Of a stretch of 64,000 bases of DNA, positions 52,548 to 64,000 are shown in pieces (within the stretch, counting starts at the first letter, position 1; every line of letters begins with the position of its first letter). Made by a program: the position numbers and the translations under genes. This stretch comes from Takifugu bimaculatus (taxonomy: Eukaryota > Chordata > Actinopteri > Tetraodontiformes > Tetraodontidae). The stretch lies in NCBI GenBank assembly GCA_004026145.2, contig CP034991.1, forward strand, positions 12,996,142-13,060,141, in the 5' to 3' direction. The notes beneath the pieces are model-generated. The model was not told where the DNA came from. It did no database searches and saw nothing but the letters and a program-made list of their open reading frames with translations.

Positions 52548-52553
52548 AATAAA
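52548..52553 (+). promoter_or_regulatory. Candidate prdm6 polyadenylation signal
   Basis: AATAAA 160 bases after the stop codon. Other AATAAA hexamers occur further down (for example near 54142), so a longer 3' UTR is possible. Confidence 0.4.
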
Positions 52554-52599
52554 ACTGTAAATAGGTGAAGGCATGAAAAGGTTCTGTGGAGATCACAAT

Positions 52600-55500
52600 T
52601 TATTCAACTATTTTTGAGTTTTTCCAATTAAAGGAAAATATGTAGGTTCTTTTGGCGCAGTGGTTTGACAGCTCATAAACATTGTCAGGTTGTTCTGCGC
52701 TTGTTGGCCATTTAAGCGCCGCTATCTGACGTCAAGCTTCAGGCTGTGGGTCTCACTCTACCTCACACAGTTGAATTAGTGTTGTTACATCTCCCATCCT
52801 TCGACACCCAAGATGAGGAAAGTTGACAGTCTTTGTTGCTTTGACCATAAAATACACAGGTGGGATTTTTCATCTGGCCCTGCTGTGGATGGAGATCCTG
52901 GGGGAGAAAAAAACAGATTTTTTTTTAAGTTATCGTCTTCAGATTTAGCTGGTTTAATATGATCTCTTCTCCACTGATTGTGGACAGACGGTGAAGTCAC
53001 GCTCATCCTGCTGGAGAGAATCCCCGTCCCGTCAAACCAAAGATTTGTTTTGTCCACAGAGATGAATTTTCACACGCAGAGGTCGGACTTGTGACTCTAA
53101 AACACTTCGGACGAGGATATTTATCGGAGGCTTTTGGGAATCCTGTCAGGGTTTCCTCCAAAGAAAACTCTTTCTTGAAACTTGGACAAAAGAGAGAGAG
53201 AGAGACTGTTGTTCTGTAGCTTTATTTCCTTTTTACAAGAGCGATGCCAAAGGAGGGCCTGACCAAAGAGAGCAGACTGTAAATGCACAACAGCAGAGGT
53301 GGGAGGACAACATGTTTTACATTTAAAAAATGAACACAATGAAAAGTGATATGTAAAAAAAAAACAAGAAGAAGCTTACTATATTTATCCTCCTGCCCAC
53401 ATCATGCCTCAGGCACTTTTCTGTAAAATGGTAATTTAATTTTTGATGTTAACGGTGATAAAACAAATCCTGGGGAGATGATGGATGTGATTTCTTATAG
53501 AAATAACTCTGCTGGTTCCTGTGTTTAATATAAGGCTATGACATCATGTGTTCGAGTATGTATTTAGGTTAAAGTCAGTCCGACGTGTTCAGCCTGTTTA
53601 CGTTTCAAAGATGAGAGATTCGGTCGGCAACACAAAGAAGAATGGCCAAAGTTTCCAGTGGCTGAGTTTGAATCCATTCACAGGGAATCTCAGATGTGTA
53701 AATATTCACTCTAAAACACTTTGAATTAAAATCACGGAGGGGAAAAGCACAGTTGTTACACGAATACCAAATATTTTTTTGTGCCTGAGAGTTTAAAAAA
53801 GCTTTAATAATAAGAGTATCACTAACTTCCCAAAGATCACGGCCGTTCGGAATCAGGTGGATCTACAGTCTGAAACACGTCTGTAGGAGTTCCAGAGAGC
53901 AAACAGCTGCTTGAACTCTCACAGACCTGGTTAAGATGTGAGATATGTCTTTATTTTGAATGCTTATTTGTCTAGTTATGTATGTATATAAAATAATAAT
54001 ATGGGCTTTCTACACATTGATCCTTCGATTAAAAACAAACCAAAACAATGATGTAAATATGAACCAGAGCCGGGAGCATATTCACTTTCTGTTCACGTCT
54101 GTCGGGATGCAGAAGTTGAACTTTTCAGCTGAGGTTTAAAGAAATAAAGACTCAATGCCAAAACAGACAAGCCCATGACGTGTTTCCAAAGAAATATACA
54201 GATGTTTGGCAGAAGCAGTTCAAAGGTACTGACACCAAAGACGTGAGATCAGGCCTGGTCTCTGCAGCAGTGGAATAGAGCAAATCAAACTACACTACTG
54301 TTATTAAAGCCTTCACTTTACTCTATTTTTCCACAAGTTGCTCTTTTTTGTAAATCTGATCAACTCCTCCGATGAGCTGCACAGAACCTGGATCTTGTTC
54401 ATTCTAATGTTAAAATAAACAGAGAAGAATGGATCCTGATTGTGTCCGGTTTGATTGGTCTGGTCTGATCTGGTCCGGGACACTGGGACCTGCATTTCCA
54501 TTGTGAGTAGTACAGGATGGTGGAAGCAAACAGCTGATTCTTTTCTCTTGACGATTCTGTCTACCAGTAATCCCAGTGCAGCGTGTCTGGCTCCACCTCT
54601 CCACTGGAGCATTTAAGACTCTATTAAGTGGTTCTTCCTGCCCCAAAAGATCACCTGACCCACTATGATGTGTTTTTAGGCTCAAATAATGCTCTAAATT
54701 GCCTTATGTGAGCTTTGGCCAGGCATCAACAGCTGCCTCTACTTACTGCTAATAATCTGTAACACGGAGAGCGACAGCAGCGCCTTGACCTCAGCTCCGT
54801 CGGGGCCGCAGTCACAAAGTGGACTTTTCCACTTTCCAGTCTGATTTTAGAGATTATTCCTGAGAGGATTTGACAAATTCACCAAAACAAACACAGTCGG
54901 AGCTTTTCACCCATCAATCACTGATGTTTTTCCAGCGTGGGAAGCAGATCGAGAAGCCTGAGGCCAAACAAATGAACACACGAGCAAAGAGTCTCAAGTT
55001 TGTCTCTTTTAATGTCAAAGCAAAGACAGATTAAATTCCACTAGATTATGGAAGCGGTAGTTTTTCATTAGAAACATGGAGAACTACAGGAGGAAAGTGT
55101 AGACTGCCGCACGTCTGAAGAGAAAAGGTAGGTTGGATTGTTTACGTCAAGAAAGTTCTGATGGGAAATAAAAGGAATATGATCTAAGATAATAAACAGG
55201 ATGTTTATCGATTTTAGTGTAATTTCCTGTCAAATAACTAAAATATGGAGCAGACAAGAGGTCAAAACAGAGGACGCAATGCAGCAGAGTTGTTAAGATT
55301 TAATTGGAAACATGTTGGAGCAGAAAAATGAGAGAAAAATTCACTGTGAGAAAATCTGACCATGAGTTCAGAAACGGCGTATGTGTGTGCGTGTGAAAGT
55401 ATTTCTGCTACATGAATCATCCCTTTTAAAGAACATGCTGGACAACAATCACATCACTGTCACAGGGTGCACATCACGATAAAGCGGCCCATTTATAATT

Positions 55501-56600
55501 TAAATAAAGTTGTATCTGCACTTCATGAATTTAGAGGTAATGCTACAAAATAAAGAAACAGGGAAACATCTAAACGGACCCGTTTGGGGATGTCAATCAA
55601 TTAATCATTGCTACAAATATAAACGTTGCAACCAAAAGATCTGGCACCTACTCCTGCAGGTACGCTGCCCTCTGGCGGTGTGGAGGGCATCAACTTTAAC
55701 TAATTACGTAGTTAATATTACCCCCCACCTCCATTGAACAATTAAAGTGAACAAGTTTTGTTTATTTTTACTTTACTTTTACCAGATTTTTTTTGCCTTA
55801 TCTTTAATATATTTATAATAGAACTAACATTTAACTGATATATAAAAAAGCCTTAACTCTTTTTATTAAATCATGGATTCGCCCTCGTCTTCAGGTATGA
55901 CGCGGCATGTGCGTGTGCGCATTCGAGTCGTTTATCACTCATAAAAAAATTTTACAAGCAGAAGTTTGAGATAAAACGCCCAGATGATAAGGTATTAAAG
56001 GAGGACTTTACTTCAAACGTCAGCGTCACATTTCTTCTTCTTGTCTCTTTATCTTCCTCGCCGCTGCGCCTCCTCCTCCTCTTGCTGCTCCCAGTAGATG
56101 GATGAGTTGGGAACATCTGTTCCCTGTCAGCACTGAGGGCCCAGATCTCAACACAGACGCAGTGTGTGTGTGTGTGTGTGAGTACATGTTCTACATGTGA
56201 TAACACGCGTCGTCTGTCTGCGGTCGTCCTCCAGCTGATTCTGTTCACATTTATCACATCATTTTTATATTCTATTTGTATTTAAACCTGCCACTAAAAC
56301 GGCTTTGTCGAAATTTCAGTCTAATTTAATTAGTTTAAGCTTTTCCACAGATCGACTCCATTAATCTGGGCGTATATAAGCGCACTGATCCTTAGAAAGG
56401 TATATAAAAATGTGTATTTTCACGACTGACGTGAAGCGGAATCTTTACACACTCGATGTTATTTAGTAAAAGTGACGGGAAAAGTGACGATTTTACGACC
56501 GTGAAAAAAAAGTACCAAAATAACGTAATAAATATTTAATCACTTGATGAGCCTCAACTTGAAAACACAATAAATCGCATTTCAACACTAGAATTGAATG
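52600..56600. other. prdm6-cep120 tail-to-tail spacer
   Basis: No coding exon was recognised. It may include a long prdm6 3' UTR. Contains two CTCF-like motifs listed separately and a GT run at about 56161-56180. Otherwise unremarkable. Confidence 0.6.
55665..55678. promoter_or_regulatory. CTCF-like motif, one mismatch
   Basis: CTGCCCTCTGGCGG, 13 of 14 positions of the reverse CTCF core. Sequence match only. Confidence 0.3.
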
Positions 56601-56631
56601 GGAAAAGAAAACAAAATATTATGCAAAATAA

Positions 56632-56677
56632 TTTATTGAAAAAAGACAGCAGAGATTTCACTTCAGAATAATTTATT
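56632..56677 (-). promoter_or_regulatory. Two candidate cep120 polyadenylation signals
   Basis: TTTATT at 56672-56677 and 56632-56637 on the plus strand are AATAAA on the coding strand, about 610-650 bases beyond the cep120 stop. A close pair in the expected place. Confidence 0.45.
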
Positions 56678-56759
56678 GACGACAAACTCAGAAATCTGTC
56701 ACCTCTGACCAACTAAATTTAAGCTTCAGAGACTCGGTGACGTTTGTTTTGGAACTAAT

Positions 56760-56773
56760 GCGCCCCCTGCTGG
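56760..56773. promoter_or_regulatory. CTCF-type motif, full match to the core consensus
   Basis: GCGCCCCCTGCTGG matches all 14 positions of SYGCCMYCTRSTGG, the reverse form of the CTCF core. It sits between the convergent prdm6 and cep120 genes, just inside the probable cep120 3' UTR, where an insulator would be plausible. Confidence 0.4.
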
Positions 56774-57286
56774 CGGATCCATCTCATCAGGGAAAAATAT
56801 ATAAAAGTACAAACTATTTTAACAGAATTCTATTAACTTAGTTTAGGATCAATAACGCAGATTTTACAGCATTCAGTCGAGCTGCTGCTTCTCATCAATC
56901 CAGCAGGTGAATGAAAGTGAATTCCTGAAAATTAAATTAGAAACGACGAGGTTGAAGGGTTAAAACAACCGAGATTCTAATCCCACCGACGCGCACCAAC
57001 GCGGGCACACGGACGTGAACTGACGCCGATTGTTGTCCAGCGTGTTCTTTGAAAGGGATGTGACAGAAATCACGCCTCAACAACGTAAAATGGCGTTTGG
57101 AACGTAAACTGGGAAACATCAAGTTGCACCACAGCTTCACAGTGTGAAGTTTCATTTTCGACGTAACAGTAAGGATGAATTTAAGCCAATTTAAATTAGG
57201 AGACATCATGATTGACGGATGAACCAATGATTTGGCCACACCGACGTCTGTCCTCGGCTCTTCTGGCTTCTGGTTGGTCGACGCCG

Positions 57287-60200
57287 TCACGCCGTTTCTC
57301 GCTCCCTCGAGGCCTCCAGTATTTGCCTGTTGAGCTCGGAGATGATTCTGTCGTCAGTGGGTGTAAACGCCCGTCCTCAGCAGGGTGTCTCTCTCCTCGT
57401 ACAGGCGGCTCAGGTGTTCGTCGGCGCTCCTGGTCGCGTGCTGCGAGGGGGCGGGGTCAGAGCGCGAGGAGGCGGGGGCGGGACGCGAGGAGGAGGGGCC
57501 TAATCTCTCCTCTTGTTGCTTCAACCTGAGACACAACATTGATTGATTAATTACCTGAAACGAATATTTAATGGATACATGTATTGTGTTACAGTGTTAC
57601 GGATACATCTCGTGTTACATTGACTCATTTACAATAAAACACAATGATGAAATAGCGAATACTTAAATATTAGCAACTTGTTTGCATCATGTGTTGCGTT
57701 TGGTGTTACCTGTTGAGGTCATTTCTGATGTCTTCCAGCTCCTTTCGGTCCTGCTGGACCGCCTGTTCCTGCTCCGTTGCTAGGCTATGAAGTTTCAGGG
57801 CCTCCAGCTCCGCTTGCTGCTTCTTGAGGCGCATCATTGCGTTTTCCTGCTCCCGCTGCAAGCACAGATTTGACCCGTTTTCAAAGGAAAAATGACAGGA
57901 GATTGAAATACATAAATGTGTAAAAATGTACATCTTATTTAATTAACTAATGAGTGCATATGTTTGGTCTTTATTTACATATTTATTCAGCCTCACCACT
58001 ATTGGAGCTGGTTACCATAGAGACCCACACCAGGAATCAGTGACCTGGCTTCATAGGATTGAAATCTGTGCGTTATTCTCAATAACAGAACAGGCCTGGG
58101 TTCTGCGGATCAAATCTGGGAATATTTAAAAATAAACCTCTGACCTCAGCTGCTGAAATGTGCGTTAAGCTGCCAGGAAGCTGCTTGTTTTCATTACGCA
58201 AAGTAGAGTTTGGTGATTAATTTGTCTGGCTTCACATTTTCATAAAACCTCCCTGAGAAAAGTGCCGCACGACCCGAAGAACCCACAGTCGCAACACCGG
58301 CACGATGGGAAAAGAGAGTCTGCCTCATAAAAACGCCTCCAAGTCATATTTCTCTCAGCTGTTCGAACCTCCAGCTCAGTCAGACTTCCCCAAATTACCC
58401 CTAATACCAATGATGTCTCCGTCTACTCTGGCTCACATCTGGACACGCATAAATCAGAGAAGCTGTCCAAGGAGGGAAAACAACAACTGACGGGACGCCA
58501 GGCTGAAGGTCAGGGTAAATCTGGTGTCATGTGACCAGGTTTCAAAAGCGCAGGAATAAAACCGTTTATTCTGAGCTCTGATGTCCAACTCCTCAAACAA
58601 TCCAACAACTTGACCAGAGCAGCATAATAATAATAACAACAACAATAATAACGACTCTGGACTGTTTTGTTTTGCGTGTTCTGGTGACACAGAGCAGAAA
58701 GTGCGGTTCTAGATGGGGAAGCTAACTTGCATGCCGAAATCTTCCATTTTCACACGGTTGATCAGCTCACCTCCTCACAGGGGGGGAAAAAAAAGAGAAA
58801 AAAAACACAGACAGGCGCACATGAAAACACACACAATCTCTCATGAACATATCATACACACACGTACAGCATGTTGACACAGGCCGGACTCTCTGCGGAC
58901 CATTAGCCGTCTGTATTACAGGCTGTTTTAAGGCTAATTACAACAAAAACAAACAGGCTAAACATTTTCTCTGGTGCCCACTGCCAAGGACAATCTTGGG
59001 GCCGAGACCTGAAACAATTAGAGGACGAGGTGATACCGGGGCCTCGGTGGGGGGAGAGGAAGAGGCTGACACAGAAAAGGTACTAAAAGTCTGTTTCTAT
59101 GGCAGATATTTCACATTCATGGCATCAATCAAACGGCAACTGCAGCCGGCACCGTCGCCGCGGTGATAAGGTGAAAACACAAGACAGGAGACACAAACAA
59201 ACCAGACCCGAGGACAAGAAGACAAGAAGACCTGAAGTCAACTCTGCACCCCCCTCTGCAAACAATTACAGTTTCACTTTTCCTGACATGACTAATGTCA
59301 ACTCATTAGAGCGGAAAACAACTGGTTTTAGTTTCAAAGCTTGGAAATCCTGGATGTAGTGACCCAAAGAAGACAGAGGGACACATATCCTGCTAACTGC
59401 AAGTGAGACCTTTAAAGGACGTTCTTACTTAAACAGGAAATACTACTTTCTGTTAAAAAATAATGAGTTACGTTCCTAACGTCCATGAGCTGACGCTGGA
59501 AACATGAGGCTGTGTTTGACGATGTCCAAAAGAGCTACAGGACGGCAAACCTCTAAGAGGAACTCCAGGAGAGCAGAACCAGGTTCTCAGATGCTTGTTT
59601 TCTGAACAATGACCAGAGGATGACTTCTCCTCCCCCGGCTGCTCCTCCGTTTTCCCTCCTCTGCTCTGGAGGGTCGTTCTGTGCGAATGCTTTCGCCCTG
59701 CTGCTCACATGTGGACACACTTTTATTTCACCTCAGAAGTAGTTTTCTGAGCAGCCCCCCCACCTGCAGGGGTTCAGGGGCCTTTTCATCAACGCAGTTG
59801 GAGCCTTTTTTTCTTATTTGACGGATAAAGAAAGAGGACGACTGGGACTAGTGCCGGAGATGAATGGGGCTGCAGTAAATTACACTAAATTATGAGCACG
59901 TACACAAACAGGGATTAATTACACCAGTTGGTTTCCTCTTACAATTAAATCCAAAGCCTGAGATGACCTATTACAGCGGTAAAACCAGATTTTGGCCATT
60001 TTAATAACAGCCAAATGGCCACACTGGCCGGTCCTGTGAAGATGAACCTGGAGAGGTTCAGGTCAGACCCACAGAGGCTGCAGCACTTTTATATCTGGGT
60101 GTCGTCAAAGGTTAAGATCAGTATTTTCAGGCTGCTCTGGTAGGTTTGTGAAAGTGATAACATGAGATAAGAGACACAGCAGCAGAAGTTTAAGAATGTG

Positions 60201-63200
60201 CTCTGCCCTTGATAAAGGCCTGGGTCTGGCTCAAACACCTCTTTATATAGAGATTAGAGGCCCAGATCCCACTGGTATATTTGTTTAGTTGGCCTGACAA
60301 CAGCTAGTATGGTTTAGAATATTAACAGGATCAATGGTTGACAAAAAGCAAGCTCTAATCTAATTCTATTTTTAAGTATGCAACAGGTTGAAATACAGCT
60401 CAAAATTGTCATTGTTTGATCATTTTTTAGTAAAGGTGATAAACCAGCCGTGTTTCCATTCCTGTTATGTTTCCGGGAGTTTTTCTCCGGAGCTGAAAAC
60501 ACTGATATATTGACTGTTAGATAAATGTGGGGGGACACTGGTTCCAGTAAATATATGGACGTTTCTGACCCTTCTCTTCTGGAACAAGGCCTCCTCACAC
60601 TGGAGCATCAAACCATTCCAGCAGTGGGAACCATCAGTCTCTCCACTGAGACCAGTAATACTCAACCGATTGCAGACAACAAGCTCCATCTGTCTGAGAG
60701 TTTCATACAAACACAATCACAACATCATCAGAGAGGACAAGTTCTTCCAGATGAGCCCAGAGCGAGGTCACTCCAGTCTGTGTTTTGAGATCAGATGAAG
60801 CTAAACTGCCACGAAAACAATGAGTTAAACTGAAAACTGAATTGATATCGAAGTGATTCTGTGATATGACACCAAATCTGCGAAGATTTGAAATACCAGA
60901 ACTTACAAAGAAAAAAATGGGACATATCATCTTCAGAAGCCTTCAGAGCTTTTCTGGTTCTGTATGCTAAGATTGCTGGTGTGTTCACAGCTTTGTTAGT
61001 GAAAATACTATATTTTGCAGCCCGATCCTCAACGTGGGCTTTAAAAATATCAATTTAACTTCCCCCACTCAAAACTTTAATCCCTTTATCCCAATATTTT
61101 TGCTCTGAGAGGGCTAACTTAAGCTCCCTGTCCCAATATTTTGAGTTGAAAAAGACCAAGGCCGACTCTTTGATCTAATACCTCATTGCTGTCTGGGTAT
61201 TAATTCTGGTTCTCTGCGAGCCAGCGCCTCCCGGTTTGAAAAACACATTATTCCTCGGGCAAGAATTTTTATGATCCGAGCTGAGCTAAACATCATGCCA
61301 TATGAGGCGCTGAGAGGAGAGAATAAATAGGCGAGGAAAGGCCGACAAAAACCAAACAAGTGTCGGTTTTTAAAACCGCGGAGCGCCAAGATGGATGGTC
61401 GTGTAAACACAGGCCTGATATTTTACAAAAAAGCAAGAGAGTGACATCTGAATAGTAAACGGATGCTAGCTTATTGCCCAATGCGATCCCAGGATGATTA
61501 ATAGGCAGGGGGTGACACTCTGCACCGAACCCCCTTAGAGCAGCATAAATCACAGCCTGTTTTCTTTATGATGATGTGGCACTTAAAGAGAGGCGAAGGG
61601 AGGGATGGCAGACAGAGGAGAGGAGAGACAGCAAAAAAGGGAAAAGACAGGCACCAGCGAACACAGTCACTTTCTAGAAGACATGAACCAGAAAACGACG
61701 ATCTGGATAATCATACAAACAAATGGATCTGCAGGAAAAAAAGGAGAAAGGCTGTAAGACAGGGAAGAAAAGTGACAATGGACAAAGAAAAATGAAGAAA
61801 AAACGCAGGTGAAAGGAGAAAGTGAGAAGGATGCTGAAGAAAAAGGAGGGAAATCTAGCTGTTTAATGTCAGCAGCGGTTATTAGTTTCTCACATCAGTC
61901 CAGGACGAGTGTAATATTTACATTAGTCTCAGCTCACTAAAGCCCCACTCAGCTCTCTGTCACACAAACTCTCTGTGGTCAGAAGCTGTAACCTGTCATG
62001 CAGAACTGAGACGGACCGACTTCAGACAATCTCATACACAGCAGCTAAATTCAAGTGTGTGCCAGTATAATTTATTGCATCTCTGAGGACATTCGTATTA
62101 TTACCGACTGTTAAAGCTGGTAAAATATTCCCCTTAATGAATCAAAGGGATGGATTTTATTGTGAGCGAAGACTATAACAGAAACAGCATCGGTGTGATG
62201 GATGAGCACCTTGAACAGTACCTGTTTGAACCGGGCCAGTTCTTTAAGTGCACGTCCCCACTGCTGTTTGTAATGCAGCTTGGACTTGGTGGTGGACTCC
62301 AGCTTCCTCTCCAGCTCCACCTGAATCATCACAAATCAAAAAATAACATATATAACATCTGAATGACTCTCGACAGAGCTAGAGTCTAAATTAATTTCAG
62401 GACTGATAACAAGAACCTGTGTTATTTTTAAACTTTTGGGAAGAATGCCTGCACTGCATGCAACAAACACCAAAGTTAAAGGTAAAAACTGTTGGAGAAC
62501 GTAGAGTCCAGCAAGTACCCTGTACCTTTATGGCCTACCTTTTCCAGACTGAGGATGTTGACCTCTGTCTGCAGCCTGAACTCAGGTTTGATGTTTTGTT
62601 GTTCTCTGTATTGCTGGAACTCTTTTTCAAGCTGCTTATATCGAGACTCCCCATCTGCAATCTGGATAAGACAGGAGCACATTAAATTATGCTAAAATTG
62701 TGTTCGTTCCTGATCAAACCCTGTTCCCCGCTCTGTACCTGCTGCAGCAGCCGAGTTCTCTCTTCCTCCATGAGTCGAACTCTGTCTCTCTCTAGCGCCA
62801 CCCGGTGTTCACACTCCTGCTGCAGCCTCCTCCTGCTCTCCTGCAGCTCCCTCTCAAATAGGTCGCGCTCTGCTCGCAGTTCCTTCTGGGCGAGATCGTG
62901 TTCGGCACGCAGCTCTCTCTGCAGCCTCTGAGCCTGAACACATCAGCAGTGTTTAAAAAGTCATTAACTACTACAATTGTATAGAAAAAAGGACTCATGT
63001 AATGCTGCATATTTAAGAATGTTGCTTTGTTGAAAGCTAAATGAATCTGAAATGCATTTAAACATTAGTTGGATAATAATAATGGTTTCCTTTAATTGTT
63101 ATCAGTGTCCGAGCATCACAGCATCTATTCTGGGGTCAAGATAGGAATATTTAACTAGTTTAGAGAAGCATGTTTTCATTCAACCCTCATGCATCATCTC

Positions 63201-64000
63201 ATCCAGTGCCAGATGAGTCTGACCTCCAGCTCTGCTTCAGCCAGATGTTTCTCTCTTTTCTCCAGATCCAACAGGGTCTTTCGGAGCTGCTCCTCAAAGG
63301 TGTTGTACTCTGTCGCCTACAAACAGAGATTTTCAAATTAAAAGTAAATGTGGTCACACATCATCCTTCAGATATTCTCAGAAGGTCTTGTTGTTCAGAC
63401 ATAAGGAGGCACCTTCTTTCTAAATAGAGCTTCTCTCTCCTTTTCTCTCTTCTTCAACTCTCCTGCCAGAGCCTGCATGCAGCTCACCTCCTTCTTCCTC
63501 AACTGCAGAAACAATATTTTAACGTGAATATTTGAGTCCATATTTATTTTAAACAAATGAGGACACGTGTCAACAACTAGCCTTTTTATTTTTTTATTCA
63601 CCTCATCGTCAAACAGATCCTCCTGCTCTTCCTTCCACCGTTCCAGCTCCAGAGCTGTACGGTACTCCAGGGTGTCTCTGGGTAAAACTGGGGCTGTGGG
63701 GACCACAGGGGTGGGATCCAATGTGGAAGCAGGAGGTCTGTTTGCTGCTTGGTTGGATGGTAGCTCTGTGGTACCCAAATGTTCATTCTAAGGAGACAAC
63801 AGATAAAAGGAGAAAGAAACACTACAGCATAAAACACGACAGACATGTGACAGGAAGTGCAGTCTGGAGTTTTGTGTGCAGACATGGCACATCTCACCTG
63901 TAAAGAATCTGAGAGAATGACCTCTCTGGTTTTAACAAACCCCAGGTCCTCCAGAGTAGCCACAAAGCTCAACTCTGCCACCTTTTCAGTGGGACTGTCA
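57287..64000 (-). CDS. cep120: Centrosomal protein of 120 kDa, C-terminal part (5' end outside the window)
   Basis: Nine exons on the minus strand: 63898->64000, 63602-63787, 63413-63502, 63224-63316, 62739-62933, 62539-62661, 62222-62320, 57710-57855 and 57354-57525 (or to 57287, see below). All junctions are GT-AG and in phase; about 401 residues are visible. The sequence tracks human CEP120: LSFVATLEDLGFVKTREV at the end of the C2-domain region, a proline-rich linker, YRTALELERWKEEQEDLF, then a long coiled coil including HYKQQWGRALKELARFKQ and LSRLYEERDTLLRTGVY. Known role: daughter-centriole-enriched protein needed for centriole elongation and ciliogenesis, working with SPICE1 and CPAP. 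In the last exon the frame ends at TGA (57356-57354) after GVYTH. Dropping one base there restores DDRIISELNRQI to a TGA at 57287, matching human EDRIISELDRQI. The penultimate intron is 4.4 kb. Confidence 0.96.
57856..62221 (-). other. Large cep120 intron
   Basis: 4.4 kb between the FKQ and REQEN exons. No exon, RNA gene or clear transposon was recognised. A purine-rich stretch lies at 61590-61860. Confidence 0.7.

Noticed and set aside
62689..62931. Ser/Arg-rich open frame on the plus strand
   Set aside because: Antisense shadow of a cep120 coiled-coil exon.

Overview
The window is vertebrate nuclear DNA, almost certainly from a teleost fish. Its genes have GT-AG introns, the intergenic DNA carries CA/GT and tetranucleotide microsatellites and teleost-type interspersed repeats, and the gene order ppic (-), prdm6 (+), cep120 (-) matches the PPIC-PRDM6-CEP120 block of human 5q23. 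The species cannot be fixed from the sequence. All gene models below were built by hand from splice sites and recalled human protein sequences, not from database searches.

Layout. Positions 1-4600 hold no gene I can defend. ppic (cyclophilin C, an ER/secretory prolyl isomerase) is complete on the minus strand in six coding exons (4640-6500), with a GC-rich promoter to its right. A 4.9 kb spacer separates it from the divergently transcribed prdm6. prdm6 has a non-coding first exon ending at 11526 and eight coding exons from 12533 to 52388; it fills most of the window. It encodes a PR/SET-domain zinc-finger chromatin regulator. Behind it, tail to tail, lies the 3' part of cep120 (57287 to beyond 64000, minus strand), a centriole-assembly coiled-coil protein.

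Nested inside prdm6 intron 5, on the opposite strand, are two tandem GIMAP8-like (AIG1-type GTPase) genes. One is intact (31295-34336; two degenerate G domains, one canonical G domain, a long coiled coil and a CaaX-like end). The other (36227-39207) is broken by about seven frameshifts and looks like a pseudogene.

The most unusual points are as follows. (1) A 119-bp segment of prdm6 coding exon 2 occurs a second time, inverted and identical, in intron 4. (2) prdm6 exon 6, in the PR domain, and the last cep120 exon each carry one extra T that turns xAC-GAC into xAC-TGA-C and breaks the frame; both may be assembly errors. (3) There are two near-perfect fold-back hairpins at 27488-27562 and 29621-29698. 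(4) The last prdm6 exon has a (GT)n-embedded acceptor and a decayed upstream duplicate of its first bases. Remaining space is intron or intergenic DNA with microsatellites, a LINE reverse-transcriptase remnant, possible tRNA-type SINE heads and possible conserved non-coding stretches.
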